Shown here: piece after piece, positions 25,688-35,358 of the stretch
Position numbering within the stretch: the stretch's first letter is position 1
Layout: each line of letters starts with the position of its first letter
NCBI GenBank assembly: GCA_963734635.1
Contig: CAVTIA010000001.1
Location: 62,001 to 126,000 of the forward strand
Direction: 5' to 3'
Length of the DNA stretch: 64,000 bases
DNA from: DATCJA01 sp963734635
GTDB lineage: Bacteria; Acidobacteriota; Vicinamibacteria; Vicinamibacterales; UBA2999
Translations under genes and position numbers: made by a program
The notes under the pieces: generated by a model
Seen by the model: the letters and a program-made list of their open reading frames with translations, nothing else
What the model was told of the DNA's origin: nothing
The model's database searches: none

Positions 25688-26866
25688 ATGCCTGGTGTTT
25701 TCATCAGCTACCGCCGACAGGATAGCGCCGGGCATACCGGCAGGCTGTTCGACCGGCTGCAGGCCCGCCTCGGTCGCGGTCGCGTATTCATGGACGTCAC
25801 CGGCATCGACGCTGGCGTGGATTTCGTCCAGACAATCGAGCGAGCCGTCGGGTCGTGCGATGTAGTGCTGGCCGTCATCGGTCCGGATTGGTTGAGCTGC
25901 ACCGATGCCGGCGGGCAGCGAAGGCTCGACGATCGTTCCGACTTCATTCGCATAGAGATTTCCGCGGCCCTGGAGCGCAACGTCCGCGTCATCCCTGTTC
26001 TCATCGCCGGGGCGTCCCTGCCACCGTTGCAGGCCCTGCCCGAAGATCTCAAGCCTCTTGTTCGCCGTCAAACGGTGGAGCTGCGCGATAGTCGCTGGGA
26101 CGCTGACACCAACGATCTGATCGTCACGCTCGAGGCGCTGCTCGGGATCGATCCAGACGTTGTGCGAGCGACTCGCAAACGGAAGGCGGCTGTTCTCGTC
26201 GCAGGCGCCCTCGCTGCTGCGATCGCCATTGCCCTTCCGGCCGCCTGGTATCTCGCGCCCGCCGACGAAGGTGCTTCGCCGGCGCCGGCTGATGCGCCAA
26301 CAGTCCCGGAGCGCGTGCTGGATTATTCGGTGATTTTTCGCGCCGACCCAAGGCAGTACCCGGAAAGCGCGCCGACGCGAGTCGCGGAGGACAGGATCTT
26401 TTCAGCGGGAGATCTCCTTCGCTTCTCCTTCAGCAGTCCACAGCCAGGGTTCCTGTACGTGATCAACGAAAGCCCTCCCGATAGTACCGGGAGCATAGCG
26501 TTCAATATTCTGTTTCCCTCTCCGACCAGCAACGATGGGTCGGCGAGGCTGGCCGCCGGCCAGGAGCTGCTGATCCCCGAGAAAGGCGACGGGTTTGTGC
26601 TCGACGCTCAAGAAGGCACGGAAAAGCTGTGGCTCGTGTGGTCTCTGAACGGAATTGATGAGTTGGATGCCCTGAGGCGGTGGGCCAACCCGGAGGATCA
26701 GGGCCAGATCAAAGGTTCAACCGATCTCGACGCACTGCGCAACTTCCTCGCACGGAATGTGACGCCTGCACCTCAGGTGCAGCAGAATAGCGATGCAACA
26801 CGGACGACGCTCAAGGCGCCCGGAGAGATGTTCGTGAAGCTCGTCACGCTGGAGCATCGCCGGTAG
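25688..26866 (+). CDS. Membrane-anchored TIR-domain protein with periplasmic DUF4384 domain
   Basis: 392 residues from ATG 25688; the frame is open to 25598 but the TIR fold begins at this Met. The TIR domain (residues ~1-130) starts with VFISYRRQDSAGHTGRLFDR, with RVFMDVTGIDAGVDF and a conserved Glu in FIRIEISAALER at the position of the NADase Glu in catalytic TIRs. One transmembrane helix (residues ~166-187) follows basic residues, which by the positive-inside rule puts TIR in the cytoplasm and the rest outside. The outer part is DUF4384-like (DLLRFSFSSPQPGFLYVINE). First of a tight operon; 22 bp to the WD40-caspase gene. Confidence 0.88.
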   Translation: MPGVFISYRRQDSAGHTGRLFDRLQARLGRGRVFMDVTGIDAGVDFVQTIERAVGSCDVVLAVIGPDWLSCTDAGGQRRLDDRSDFIRIEISAALERNVRVIPVLIAGASLPPLQALPEDLKPLVRRQTVELRDSRWDADTNDLIVTLEALLGIDPDVVRATRKRKAAVLVAGALAAAIAIALPAAWYLAPADEGASPAPADAPTVPERVLDYSVIFRADPRQYPESAPTRVAEDRIFSAGDLLRFSFSSPQPGFLYVINESPPDSTGSIAFNILFPSPTSNDGSARLAAGQELLIPEKGDGFVLDAQEGTEKLWLVWSLNGIDELDALRRWANPEDQGQIKGSTDLDALRNFLARNVTPAPQVQQNSDATRTTLKAPGEMFVKLVTLEHRR

Positions 26867-26888
26867 GCCAGTGTCTCTGGAGTCGCGA

Positions 26889-29800
26889 ATGCACGCAATC
26901 AAGAGCAACCTCACCACGCCGACGGGCAGAGTTCGAGCCACAGTGCTCGTCCTCGCGACGATCGTGGTCGTGATTCAGATGTTTTCTTCTGCGCCGATGG
27001 CGCAGTCGTCGCAGGCGAGACCCGAGCTGGTGCTGCAAACCGGGCACACGCGCGGAGTCAACGCGATCGCGCTGAGCCCCGACGGCCGCTTCCTCGTTTC
27101 AGGAAGCGACGACAACACGATCAAGCTCTGGGATCTCGCCAGTGGCAACGTGCTGCGTACGCTCTATGGCCATGAGAAGCCTGTCCTCGCGGTTGCAGTG
27201 AGCGCCGACGGCCGCCTGATGGCATCAGGTGGCGACGACAGCAATGTCCGCGTGTGGGACGTCACCACCGGTGGCCTTCGAATCTTCGGTGCGCACAGCA
27301 GCGCAGTCAAGCAGGTGGCCTTCAGCGCGGATTCGCGGCAACTGACTTCGCTTGGAGCCGCCGAGCTGAAACTCTGGGATGTCGCGAGCGGGCGCGAGCT
27401 TCGCAGCACAGCGCTCGGTGCGGAAAACGATCGACTTGCGCTCGCAATGCCCGACCAGACTGTCACGGCCCTGACGCTCGATGGCCGGCTTGCCGCTGTT
27501 GCAGGCGGGGTGACGTATCGGGGCGGCGTGCTGGGCTTTGGCGGTGGCGTCAGGGCGAACCCTATTCGGATCGTCGAGACAGCAAGCGGCCGCGACGTCG
27601 TTGCCTTCAGGCTGCAAGGCGAGATCCCGATGCCGACTGACCTGCGTTTCAGCCCCGACGGCCGGCTGCTGGCCGCGAAGTTCCTCGAGAACAGGGCCGA
27701 TGCGACGGGCGACACTGTACTTCCAGGCTCGCTGATCGTCTACGAAGTGGGGACCGGCCGCGAGGTCAAGAGGTTTCCATCGGGTGACCTGTCCCATACA
27801 GGAGGAATCGGATTCAGCCCGGACAGCAAGATTCTCGCGTCACGCATCAATCTCATTGAGGGTCCGGAACCTGCCGATCTGAATTCGTTGAACCGATCCA
27901 TATCCGGCGCGATCAAGCTGTTCGAGGTTGGAACGTGGAAAGAGGTCCGCGAGCTGACGAACACGGGCGCGGATCTGCCGGCCGGCAGCCTGCGCGGTAT
28001 AGCCTCGTCGCCGCTCACGTTCAGCGGCGACGGAAGACTGCTTGCGGCAAGTCTCGGAGACGGCGTTGCCTTGTTCGAGACTTCGAGCGGCAGCCGCGTG
28101 AGAGTGCTGCGCACGACAGAAAAGGCTGCTGCGATTTCGGCCGGGCCGAGCATCGACTCCTCTCGCGATGCCATGATGCGACAAACCGGTGTCGACCCGG
28201 ACCAGATACGGGCGCTGGTGGAATCGGTGGGCGGCATCGCGGCCGATCTGCCGGACGTGGTTCGCTCCAGGGTGGGGACCGGTTCGAACATCACCTTCAC
28301 TCCCGACGGGCGACTGCTGTCGGTCTCCGGATCGGCGAGCGTCTGGGACACCGTCGCCGGAGTCCCCCGGCCCCGATCCGAAGCTGCCGACAGGATGCTT
28401 TCGTCGATCACAGGCGACGGAAGCGTCGCTTACAGTGCCGACGGCAGGTTCAGCGCTCAAGCGGGGTTCGAAGGGCCCATCGGCGGGGATGCTACAGCGA
28501 GCGCAGTCATCGTCAAGGAGGTGGCGACCGGAAGAATCGTCCAGACCATCCCGATCGGTAAGGCATCGATCCCGTCTGGTACGTTTGCGGGTACGCCGCA
28601 GGCCGACTCGCCTCTTCAGATTTCCGGCCTCGCATTCAACGCGCGAGGTCTTCTGGTGCAGTACTGCGACTTCCAGATGAGCGGAGGCCGCAGGTCCATG
28701 CTGGGAGGCGGCGTCGGTTTCAAGCAAGAGTGTCACGTCAAGACCTTCGATCCGGTCAGCGGCAAACAATTACGCGATCTCAAGCTGGAAGGCGACAGCA
28801 GCAGCACCCTAGGCTTCTTCGGTGCAGGCTCCGGTGCACCGCCGATGCTGAGTCCGAATGGACGCTTCCTGGTGACGTTCAAGGGAGAGACCCCCAACTT
28901 CGGAGGCGGCGGGCTGCGGTCGAGATTCGGCCTCGGCGGTTTCGGTATCCCGGGGGGCTCTGCCGGCAACGATCCGGGCCAGCCCTATACCATGACCGGC
29001 ACCGACATCGAGAGCGGCCGCAAGGTCTGGGAGGTCAAGGGTGAGAGCGCATCGATGATGAGCACTCCCGGCGTGACCTTCAGCACGAATGATGCTGTCC
29101 TCGCCATTACGAGCGTCGAGAAGAGCAGGCCGGTAATCAAGCTGTACGACACGACGTCGGGACGCGCGCTCACCACGCTGGATGTCGGCAACCGGAATGC
29201 TGGCGCAATGGTGTTCAGCCGAGACAGCAAGCGGCTCGCGATCACCTACAACGGCGGGAATCGGGCTTTCGTCGTGGAGGGGGGGCGCTCGCCGGGCCGG
29301 GGGGCATCGTCAGCGGCCGGCGAGAACGTCACGGCCGTTTACGACGTGTCGAATGGCCGGCAACTGTTCGTGATGGCGCACCAGACGCCCGTGAACAGCG
29401 CCGCGTTCTCGCCAAACGGGCGGCTGATCGTCACGGTCGGCCAGGACCGCAATCAATATATCTGGGACGGCCAGACCGGTGAACAGCTCGCAACGCTCGT
29501 CAATCTGGATGTGCTCGCTAACGTTACAGGGACTGTCGATTGGCTCGTGGTCACGCCCGACGGCTTGTTCGATGGTTCTCCCAGCGCGTGGCAACAGATC
29601 ATGTGGAGGTTTTCACCCAACACGTTCGATGTCGGGCCGGTAGAGATCTTCTTCAATGAGCTTTATTACCCCGGACTGGCAGGTGAGATCTTCTCGGGCC
29701 GTCGGCCGAAAGCGCCGCGCGATCTGCAACAGATCGATCGTCGACAGCCGAACGTCACCCTGAGTCACACGGCCACAGGTGAGATCGCGACGCGTCTCCT

Positions 29801-30980
29801 CACCGTAAGGATCGACGTCGCGGAGGCGCCCGCTGACGCAGCCCGCGGACAGGGCAGCGGCGCCAGAGACGTGCGGTTGTTCCGCAACGGGACTCTCGTG
29901 AAGCTCTGGCCAGGCGACGTGTTGGCCGGTCAGGCGCGGACAAGTCTCGAAGCAACGCTGCCGATTGTTGCCGGCGAGAATCGCCTGACGGCGTACGCAT
30001 TCAACCGTGAGAATGTGAAGAGCGCGGATACCTCGTTGACGGTCACAGGCGCCGCGTCCCTCAATCGCCAGGGCACGGCGTACGTGCTGGCGCTGGGCGT
30101 GAATCAATACGACAACGCGCAGTACAACCTGAAGTATGCAGTCGCTGATGCCACGACCTTTGCCGACGAAATCAGGGCACAACAGGGAAAGGTCGGGCGG
30201 TTCGATCGCGTGGAGGTGGTCGAGCTGCTCGACAAGGACGCAACGAAGGCGAATGTGCTCCTGGCGTTGAGGCGGCTGGCCGCCAACGTCGCATTGCCGC
30301 CCGGGGCACCCGCGGCATTCGCGAAGCTTTCACAAGCGGAGCCGGAAGACGCGGTCATCATCTACTTCGCCGGGCACGGCACCGCGCAGGGCGCGAGATT
30401 CTATCTGGTGCCCCACGATCTGGGCTACAGCGGCCCGCGCGCAGGTATCGATGCCCAGGCCGTTGAGACCATCCTTTCGCACAGCGTCTCCGACCTCGAG
30501 CTCGAATCCGCGGTCGAGGGGCTTCAGGCCGGACAGTTGGTGCTGGTAATCGACGCGTGCAATTCGGGGCAGGCGCTCGAGGCCGAAGAAAAGCGCCGCG
30601 GCCCGATGAACTCGAAGGGGCTGGCGCAGCTGGCTTACGAGAAAGGCATGTACATCCTCACGGCCGCACAAAGCTATCAAGCGGCCCTCGAGACGTCGCA
30701 ACTGGGCCACGGTTATCTGACGTTTACGCTGGTCGAAGAGGGCTTGAAGAAGGGCATGGCGGATCTCGGCCAGAAGGACGGTCAGGTATTGGTGCGCGAG
30801 TGGTTCGACTACGCCACCGAACGAGTGCCGGAGATGCAGCAGAACAACAACGACACTCGTTTGCTCCTCGCGCAGGACGACAAGATGGCCGACCAGAATG
30901 CCGTGAGGAACCTGCAAAGCCCCCGCGCGTTCTACCGGCGCGAGGTCGAAGCGATTCCCGTGATCATCGGCAAGCCGTGA
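26889..30980 (+). CDS. Exported WD40-repeat caspase-like (C14) protease
   Basis: About 1,363 residues from ATG 26889, which has TGGAG seven bases upstream (GTG 26871 is an alternative). An N-terminal hydrophobic signal (VLVLATIVVVIQMFSSAPMA) suggests export. Residues ~45-880 form a WD40 propeller region with clear repeats (FLVSGSDDNTIKLWDLASG, LMASGGDDSNVRVWDV, LIVTVGQDRNQYIWDG). The C-terminal ~310 residues are a caspase/metacaspase-type domain: strand YVLALGVNQYDN, catalytic His in IIYFAGHGTAQG (~1161) and catalytic Cys in LVIDACNSGQ (~1221), both intact. Bacterial WD40-caspases are proposed stress or death proteases. Flanked on both sides by DUF4384 proteins. Confidence 0.9.
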   Translation: MHAIKSNLTTPTGRVRATVLVLATIVVVIQMFSSAPMAQSSQARPELVLQTGHTRGVNAIALSPDGRFLVSGSDDNTIKLWDLASGNVLRTLYGHEKPVLAVAVSADGRLMASGGDDSNVRVWDVTTGGLRIFGAHSSAVKQVAFSADSRQLTSLGAAELKLWDVASGRELRSTALGAENDRLALAMPDQTVTALTLDGRLAAVAGGVTYRGGVLGFGGGVRANPIRIVETASGRDVVAFRLQGEIPMPTDLRFSPDGRLLAAKFLENRADATGDTVLPGSLIVYEVGTGREVKRFPSGDLSHTGGIGFSPDSKILASRINLIEGPEPADLNSLNRSISGAIKLFEVGTWKEVRELTNTGADLPAGSLRGIASSPLTFSGDGRLLAASLGDGVALFETSSGSRVRVLRTTEKAAAISAGPSIDSSRDAMMRQTGVDPDQIRALVESVGGIAADLPDVVRSRVGTGSNITFTPDGRLLSVSGSASVWDTVAGVPRPRSEAADRMLSSITGDGSVAYSADGRFSAQAGFEGPIGGDATASAVIVKEVATGRIVQTIPIGKASIPSGTFAGTPQADSPLQISGLAFNARGLLVQYCDFQMSGGRRSMLGGGVGFKQECHVKTFDPVSGKQLRDLKLEGDSSSTLGFFGAGSGAPPMLSPNGRFLVTFKGETPNFGGGGLRSRFGLGGFGIPGGSAGNDPGQPYTMTGTDIESGRKVWEVKGESASMMSTPGVTFSTNDAVLAITSVEKSRPVIKLYDTTSGRALTTLDVGNRNAGAMVFSRDSKRLAITYNGGNRAFVVEGGRSPGRGASSAAGENVTAVYDVSNGRQLFVMAHQTPVNSAAFSPNGRLIVTVGQDRNQYIWDGQTGEQLATLVNLDVLANVTGTVDWLVVTPDGLFDGSPSAWQQIMWRFSPNTFDVGPVEIFFNELYYPGLAGEIFSGRRPKAPRDLQQIDRRQPNVTLSHTATGEIATRLLTVRIDVAEAPADAARGQGSGARDVRLFRNGTLVKLWPGDVLAGQARTSLEATLPIVAGENRLTAYAFNRENVKSADTSLTVTGAASLNRQGTAYVLALGVNQYDNAQYNLKYAVADATTFADEIRAQQGKVGRFDRVEVVELLDKDATKANVLLALRRLAANVALPPGAPAAFAKLSQAEPEDAVIIYFAGHGTAQGARFYLVPHDLGYSGPRAGIDAQAVETILSHSVSDLELESAVEGLQAGQLVLVIDACNSGQALEAEEKRRGPMNSKGLAQLAYEKGMYILTAAQSYQAALETSQLGHGYLTFTLVEEGLKKGMADLGQKDGQVLVREWFDYATERVPEMQQNNNDTRLLLAQDDKMADQNAVRNLQSPRAFYRREVEAIPVIIGKP

Positions 30981-31012
30981 TCGACCGCCGTTGTCGCAGG
31001 GCGTCGCTAGGA

Positions 31013-31927
31013 ATGGAATCGACGAATCGGGTCGGGACCATCCATATACGTTGGATGCGCGCCACGCTCATTCTTGTGGCGTGTGTGTGCGCCTTCGCGC
31101 AGGCGGTCCGGCTGGGCGCTCAGGACGTCGATGAGCGCAAATTGTGGGATACCGAGTTCCTGAAGAAGCGCCAGAGCGCACCAGCCGCTCCGGCGGCGTC
31201 GCGAAAGCCTCCTGTATACAGACGCGCCACGCCCGCCAGCGTGAGCAACGACCAGGCCCCAGGTGAAATGCTCGGCGTCACAATCTGGCGCCTGCGTCCA
31301 TCGCGTGTGTCCGACGGCACCGATTCACGGCTGCTCCTGCAGGAGGACGACAAGAGCAGCAACGCCGAGTGGACGCCGGAACGTGTGGAGGCAGGGACGA
31401 CCTTCACCGCCGGAGAGCCCTTGCGGCTGAGCATCGAGTCGCCGCGCACCGGCTTTCTGTACGTGATCGATCGCGAGCAGTACGATGACGGTTCGACCAG
31501 CGATCCGTACTTGATCTTCCCAACACTGCGGATGCGTGCGGGCAACAACGCCGTCACGGCGGGACGAGTCATCGAGCTGCCGGAGCGTTCCGCATTTCGT
31601 CTCAAACCAATGCGGGCCGACTACAAAGGCGAGCTGCTCACGCTGCTTGTAACGGCTGCGCCGCTTCCGGAGGTCAACGTCGGTCCCACCCTTCAGAAAC
31701 TCGACGCCAGGCTGGTCGAACAATGGGAACGCCAGTGGTCCGCGACGATTGAACGATTCGAGATGGTGGGGGGCGCAGGCAGGGCGTACACGAGAGCGGA
31801 AAAAGAGGCTGGTGCACAAGGTCGCCTGTTAACTCAGGAGGACGAGCTTCCGCAGACGCTGCTCCGCGTCGTCGCAAAGCCAGGCAGCCCGCTTCTGGTG
31901 TCGGTGCCGCTTCAAATCGCCAGGTAG
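31013..31927 (+). CDS. Exported DUF4384 protein
   Basis: 304 residues from ATG 31013; ATG 31055 is an alternative that would place the signal peptide (LILVACVCAFAQAVRLGAQ) nearer the start. After a Pro/Ala linker comes a DUF4384 domain (TTFTAGEPLRLSIESPRTGF, then LYVIDREQYDDG, LIFPTLRMRAGNN) resembling the periplasmic half of the TIR protein two genes upstream. Charged C-terminal extension. It starts 33 bp after the caspase gene and ends five bp before the next gene, so the operon continues. Role unknown; a shared ligand or binding partner with the TIR protein is inferred. Confidence 0.82.
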   Translation: MESTNRVGTIHIRWMRATLILVACVCAFAQAVRLGAQDVDERKLWDTEFLKKRQSAPAAPAASRKPPVYRRATPASVSNDQAPGEMLGVTIWRLRPSRVSDGTDSRLLLQEDDKSSNAEWTPERVEAGTTFTAGEPLRLSIESPRTGFLYVIDREQYDDGSTSDPYLIFPTLRMRAGNNAVTAGRVIELPERSAFRLKPMRADYKGELLTLLVTAAPLPEVNVGPTLQKLDARLVEQWERQWSATIERFEMVGGAGRAYTRAEKEAGAQGRLLTQEDELPQTLLRVVAKPGSPLLVSVPLQIAR

Positions 31928-31931
31928 CCTT

Positions 31932-33509
31932 GTGCCCTCTTCACGGCGGCGAGCAGTGAGCAGCAGGCGTCGCACGAGTTTTCGCCGAGCCTTCATCCCG
32001 CTCGCGATCATTTGGCTCTCGCCGTTGGCGGCGGCGCCGGCCGCGGCTGGGAACCGTCAAGCACCAACGCGCCAACCCACCACCTCGTCGGCCAGCTCCG
32101 CGTCCGTCCCAGGGAGCGCCACAGTGGTCGACGGTCCGCCGTCGCCCATAGCGCCCGCGGTTATCACGCGCGATGACAAGGGCGGTGCCACGATTCGTGC
32201 CGTGCGAATCGACGAGCCATTGAGGATCGATGGGCAACTGGACGAAGAGGTCTACCTCAACGTGCCTGGCGCCGGCGATTTCATCATGCAGGAGCCGCGC
32301 GAAGGCGACCAGGCCACGGAACAGACCGATACCTGGGTGTTCTTCGACAGCGAGAATCTCTATATTGCCGCGCGCTGTTGGGACGCTCATCCGGAGCGAT
32401 GGGTGATGACCGAGCTCCGCCATGACAACAACAACATCATCGACAACGAAAACCTGTCGGTCGCACTCGATACGTTCCACGACCGCCGCAACGGCTTCTT
32501 TTTTCAGACGAACCCGCTCGGCGCGTTGCGCGAGCAGGCGTTCACGGACGAAGTCAACATCAATTCGAACTGGAACACGGTCTGGCAGGTGAAAAGCGGG
32601 CGGTTCGAAGGAGGCTGGACGGTTGAAATAGCCATTCCCTTCAAATCGCTTCGATATCGAGGATCCGGTCCGCAGGTGTGGGGGATCAACTTTCGACGAA
32701 TCGTCAAATGGAAAAATGAGACCTCGTTCCTGACGCGAGTGCCCCGCGCGTACGGCCGCAACGGCATCTTCAGAGCGTCATCGGCAGGTACGCTCGTCGA
32801 CTTGGAAACGCCGGCACAATCGATGAACCTGGAGCTGAAACCGTACGCGGTTTCTTCGTTGACGACGGACTACGCTGCCGCCGCACCTTTTTCCAACCGC
32901 TTCTCGCGAAACGCCGGTTTCGATTTCAAGTACGGATTGACCCGCAGCCTCATTGCGGATGCCACCGTCAACACGGACTTTGCACAGGTCGAGGAAGACC
33001 TGCAGCAGATCAACCTCACACGATTCAGTCTGCAGTTTCCTGAAAAGCGAGACTTCTTCCTTGAAGGGCAGGGAATGTTCAACTTCGGGGGCACGCGTGG
33101 CAGCGGCAACGATGTCCCGATCCTGTTTTTCAGTCGGCGGATCGGTTTGAGCCAGGGCCAATCCGTACCTGTTGTCGCGGGCGGCCGGCTCACCGGCACC
33201 GTCGGCAAGTTCGGAGTCGGGGCTCTGAACATCCAGACGGATGACAAGATCTCGGCAGGTGCGGTCGCGACCAACTTTTCCGTCGTTCGACTGAAGCGAG
33301 ACATCCTGCGGCGCAGCAATATCGGCTTGCTGGCCACACGTCGGACGTCGTCTGCCGACCAGTCGGCGTCGAACACCGTCTTTGGCGCGGATGCGAACCT
33401 GGCGTTCTTCAGGAATCTTTCGATCAACGGCTACTACGCCCGCACAGCCACGCCGGGCGCCAAGAGGGGACCAATCGAGCTATCGCGGGCGGTTCGATTA
33501 CGCTGGTGA
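31932..33509 (+). CDS. DUF5916 outer-membrane protein, N-terminal part (CBM9-like domain and barrel start)
   Basis: Signal peptide (FIPLAIIWLSPLAAAPAAAG), then a family-9 carbohydrate-binding-like domain (IDGQLDEEVYLNVP, TDTWVFFDSENLYIAARCWD). The DUF5916 barrel begins with LKYGLTR-type strands (FKYGLTRSLIADATVNTDF, then FSLQFPEKRDFFLEGQGMF). The conserved frame ends at ~33470 in GAKRG, at a run of four Gs; removing one G restores reading into the next frame (33382..34296). As read, 12 unrelated residues precede the stop. It follows the DUF4384 gene by five bases. GTG start. Confidence 0.83.
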   Translation: MPSSRRRAVSSRRRTSFRRAFIPLAIIWLSPLAAAPAAAGNRQAPTRQPTTSSASSASVPGSATVVDGPPSPIAPAVITRDDKGGATIRAVRIDEPLRIDGQLDEEVYLNVPGAGDFIMQEPREGDQATEQTDTWVFFDSENLYIAARCWDAHPERWVMTELRHDNNNIIDNENLSVALDTFHDRRNGFFFQTNPLGALREQAFTDEVNINSNWNTVWQVKSGRFEGGWTVEIAIPFKSLRYRGSGPQVWGINFRRIVKWKNETSFLTRVPRAYGRNGIFRASSAGTLVDLETPAQSMNLELKPYAVSSLTTDYAAAAPFSNRFSRNAGFDFKYGLTRSLIADATVNTDFAQVEEDLQQINLTRFSLQFPEKRDFFLEGQGMFNFGGTRGSGNDVPILFFSRRIGLSQGQSVPVVAGGRLTGTVGKFGVGALNIQTDDKISAGAVATNFSVVRLKRDILRRSNIGLLATRRTSSADQSASNTVFGADANLAFFRNLSINGYYARTATPGAKRGPIELSRAVRLRW

Positions 33510-34296
33510 CCGCTACGGGGTGCAACTTGAACACCTGCTGGTCGGCGACAAGTTCAGTCCGGACATCGGGTTCATGCGCCGCACCGATTTCCGCCGCAGC
33601 ACCATCGGCGCGCGGTTCAGCCCCCGGCCGGCGTCCAACCGCCTGATTCGTAGATTGAATTGGGAAGCCGGTTACGACTACATCACCGACAGCCGACGAA
33701 CACGGGTCGAAAACCGCCAGTTTGCGGGGACGTTTCAGATTGATTTCGAGAACAGCGACCAATGGACCCTGGATTACACGCACGACTTCGAATATCTGCC
33801 GCGCAGTTTCGCGATCGGGCCGGCGGTCACACTGCCGGTGGGCGGCTATGACTATGACACCTTCCGAATGACGTACGAACTCGGCCAGCAGCGCCGAGTC
33901 TCAGGCCGGCTGTCGGTGGCAACCGGCACGTTTTACGACGGGCACAAGAAGGAAGCGAACCTCACCAGCGGCCGGGTCGCGCTTTCTGCACGTGTGAGCG
34001 TCGAACCCGGGGTGACGATGAATTGGGTCACTCTGCCGTACGGCAGCTTCAAGAATCGGCTGCTGACCGCGCGAGGGGTTTTTACGCCGTCGCCGCGGAC
34101 GCTCATCAGCAGCCTGGTGCAGTACAACGCGAGCGATCACACGATGAGCTCGAGTGTGCGCGTGCGGTGGGAGTACGTCCCCGGCAGCGAGTTCTTCGTC
34201 GTGTACAGCGATGGCCGGAACACCTCGGAAGCCCTGGTGCAGGGGCTCGTCAATCGCACGGTGGCAATCAAGGTGACGAGACTGCTTCGCTTCTAG
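33382..34296 (+). CDS. DUF5916 outer-membrane protein, C-terminal barrel part
   Basis: The real continuation begins at ~33474 (DQSSYRGRFDYAGDRYGVQL). Earlier codons of this frame are antisense-like filler. Conserved DUF5916 features are DKFSPDIGFMRRTDFRRS and repeated amphipathic strands. The last residues (TVAIKVTRLLRF) end in an aromatic, as outer-membrane barrels do. With 31932..33509 it would make a protein of about 785 residues. Confidence 0.82.
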   Translation: MARMRTWRSSGIFRSTATTPAQPRRAPRGDQSSYRGRFDYAGDRYGVQLEHLLVGDKFSPDIGFMRRTDFRRSTIGARFSPRPASNRLIRRLNWEAGYDYITDSRRTRVENRQFAGTFQIDFENSDQWTLDYTHDFEYLPRSFAIGPAVTLPVGGYDYDTFRMTYELGQQRRVSGRLSVATGTFYDGHKKEANLTSGRVALSARVSVEPGVTMNWVTLPYGSFKNRLLTARGVFTPSPRTLISSLVQYNASDHTMSSSVRVRWEYVPGSEFFVVYSDGRNTSEALVQGLVNRTVAIKVTRLLRF

Positions 34297-34394
34297 TACA
34301 CGTGGCGAGGATGTTCAGTTCCCTATCCGCTGCGATATGCGGGCGACCTGGACGGTGTTATGCGGTCGGCCTACTGTTAGAAAGGCTCCTCATT

Positions 34395-35210
34395 TCACTG
34401 GTGCGTGCTGTGCTTCTCGGCCCACGCCAGTGCATAGTCGGCGATCTCCTCCCACCCCTGCTGGGCGGGCATGAGATGCGAGCGTCCCGGGAATTCCTTG
34501 ATCTCCGTGATCGTGTTCGACTTGTAGTGCTTCGCGTTCGAGCGTTGGACGGCTGGCGGCATCAAGTGATCTTCGCTCCCCGAGATGAAGAGAAGGGGCG
34601 CGCGGGCGTCGTTCTTGTAGTCGACCGCGATGTCCTGGGGCCCGGGGATGAAATTCGCCAGCACGCTGTCCCAGAAAATGCCCCCGGATGCCGGGACGTG
34701 ATAGCGGTCGTAGGCGGCGCGCGCGTCCGCTTCGTCGAATGTGTTCGTGAACACGTAGCGCCATTGATCGTACGTGAACGCCACTGCCTTGTGGCGATTC
34801 GCGGGATTCTTCAGCACCGGGAGGGTCGATTTGAGCTGTGACAGCGGCGTGACGCGCACCCCTTCCGTAGGTGCGGAGTTGATCGCCACTCCAACCGCCC
34901 CATAGCCACGATCGAGGAGTAGTTGCACAAAGGCGCCACCCGCCGAATGACCCATAAGGATCGGTGGCGCCTCGAATCGCCCGGCAACGGCTTCGAGGTG
35001 CGCCATGATCGCGGGAACCGTGAGACGCTCGACGGGCGTTGGATCGCGGTTGAGCGATTCGACCTCGACCTCGAACCCCGGATACGCTGGAGCGAGGACG
35101 CGGTAGCCCTGGGCTTCATAGCGCGAAATCCAGTGCTCCCAGCTTCGTGGCGTCACCCAGAAGCCATGAACCAGTACGATCGTATCGGGACGTTTTGATG
35201 GCGTGGGCAT
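34395..35210 (-). CDS. Alpha/beta hydrolase
   Basis: 271 residues, ATG 35210 with GGAGAC upstream. The fold is recognised by TIVLVHGFW (oxyanion strand), the nucleophile elbow GHSAGG, Asp in SGSEDHLMP and His in FPGRSHLM, so the triad is complete. No signal peptide. The substrate cannot be predicted; close relatives are annotated as esterases or lipases. Divergent from SixA. Confidence 0.88.
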   Translation of the reverse strand: MPTPSKRPDTIVLVHGFWVTPRSWEHWISRYEAQGYRVLAPAYPGFEVEVESLNRDPTPVERLTVPAIMAHLEAVAGRFEAPPILMGHSAGGAFVQLLLDRGYGAVGVAINSAPTEGVRVTPLSQLKSTLPVLKNPANRHKAVAFTYDQWRYVFTNTFDEADARAAYDRYHVPASGGIFWDSVLANFIPGPQDIAVDYKNDARAPLLFISGSEDHLMPPAVQRSNAKHYKSNTITEIKEFPGRSHLMPAQQGWEEIADYALAWAEKHSTHQ

Positions 35211-35358
35211 GGTGCGTCTCCTTGTGCACTTCGCGTTTCAGCCGATAGGTCCTATCCGGCTCACCACTACCTTTCCTTCTCAGACTTCGATCAGATTTCA
35301 CCACCGCGCAAGCCCATATTCACGTCGACAGTGTCGAAGGCGTCAAAATTTTCTCAGG

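Noticed and set aside
28189..29044. Alternative + frames inside the WD40-caspase gene
   Set aside because: No start signal or motifs; the 1,363-codon frame has continuous WD40 repeats.
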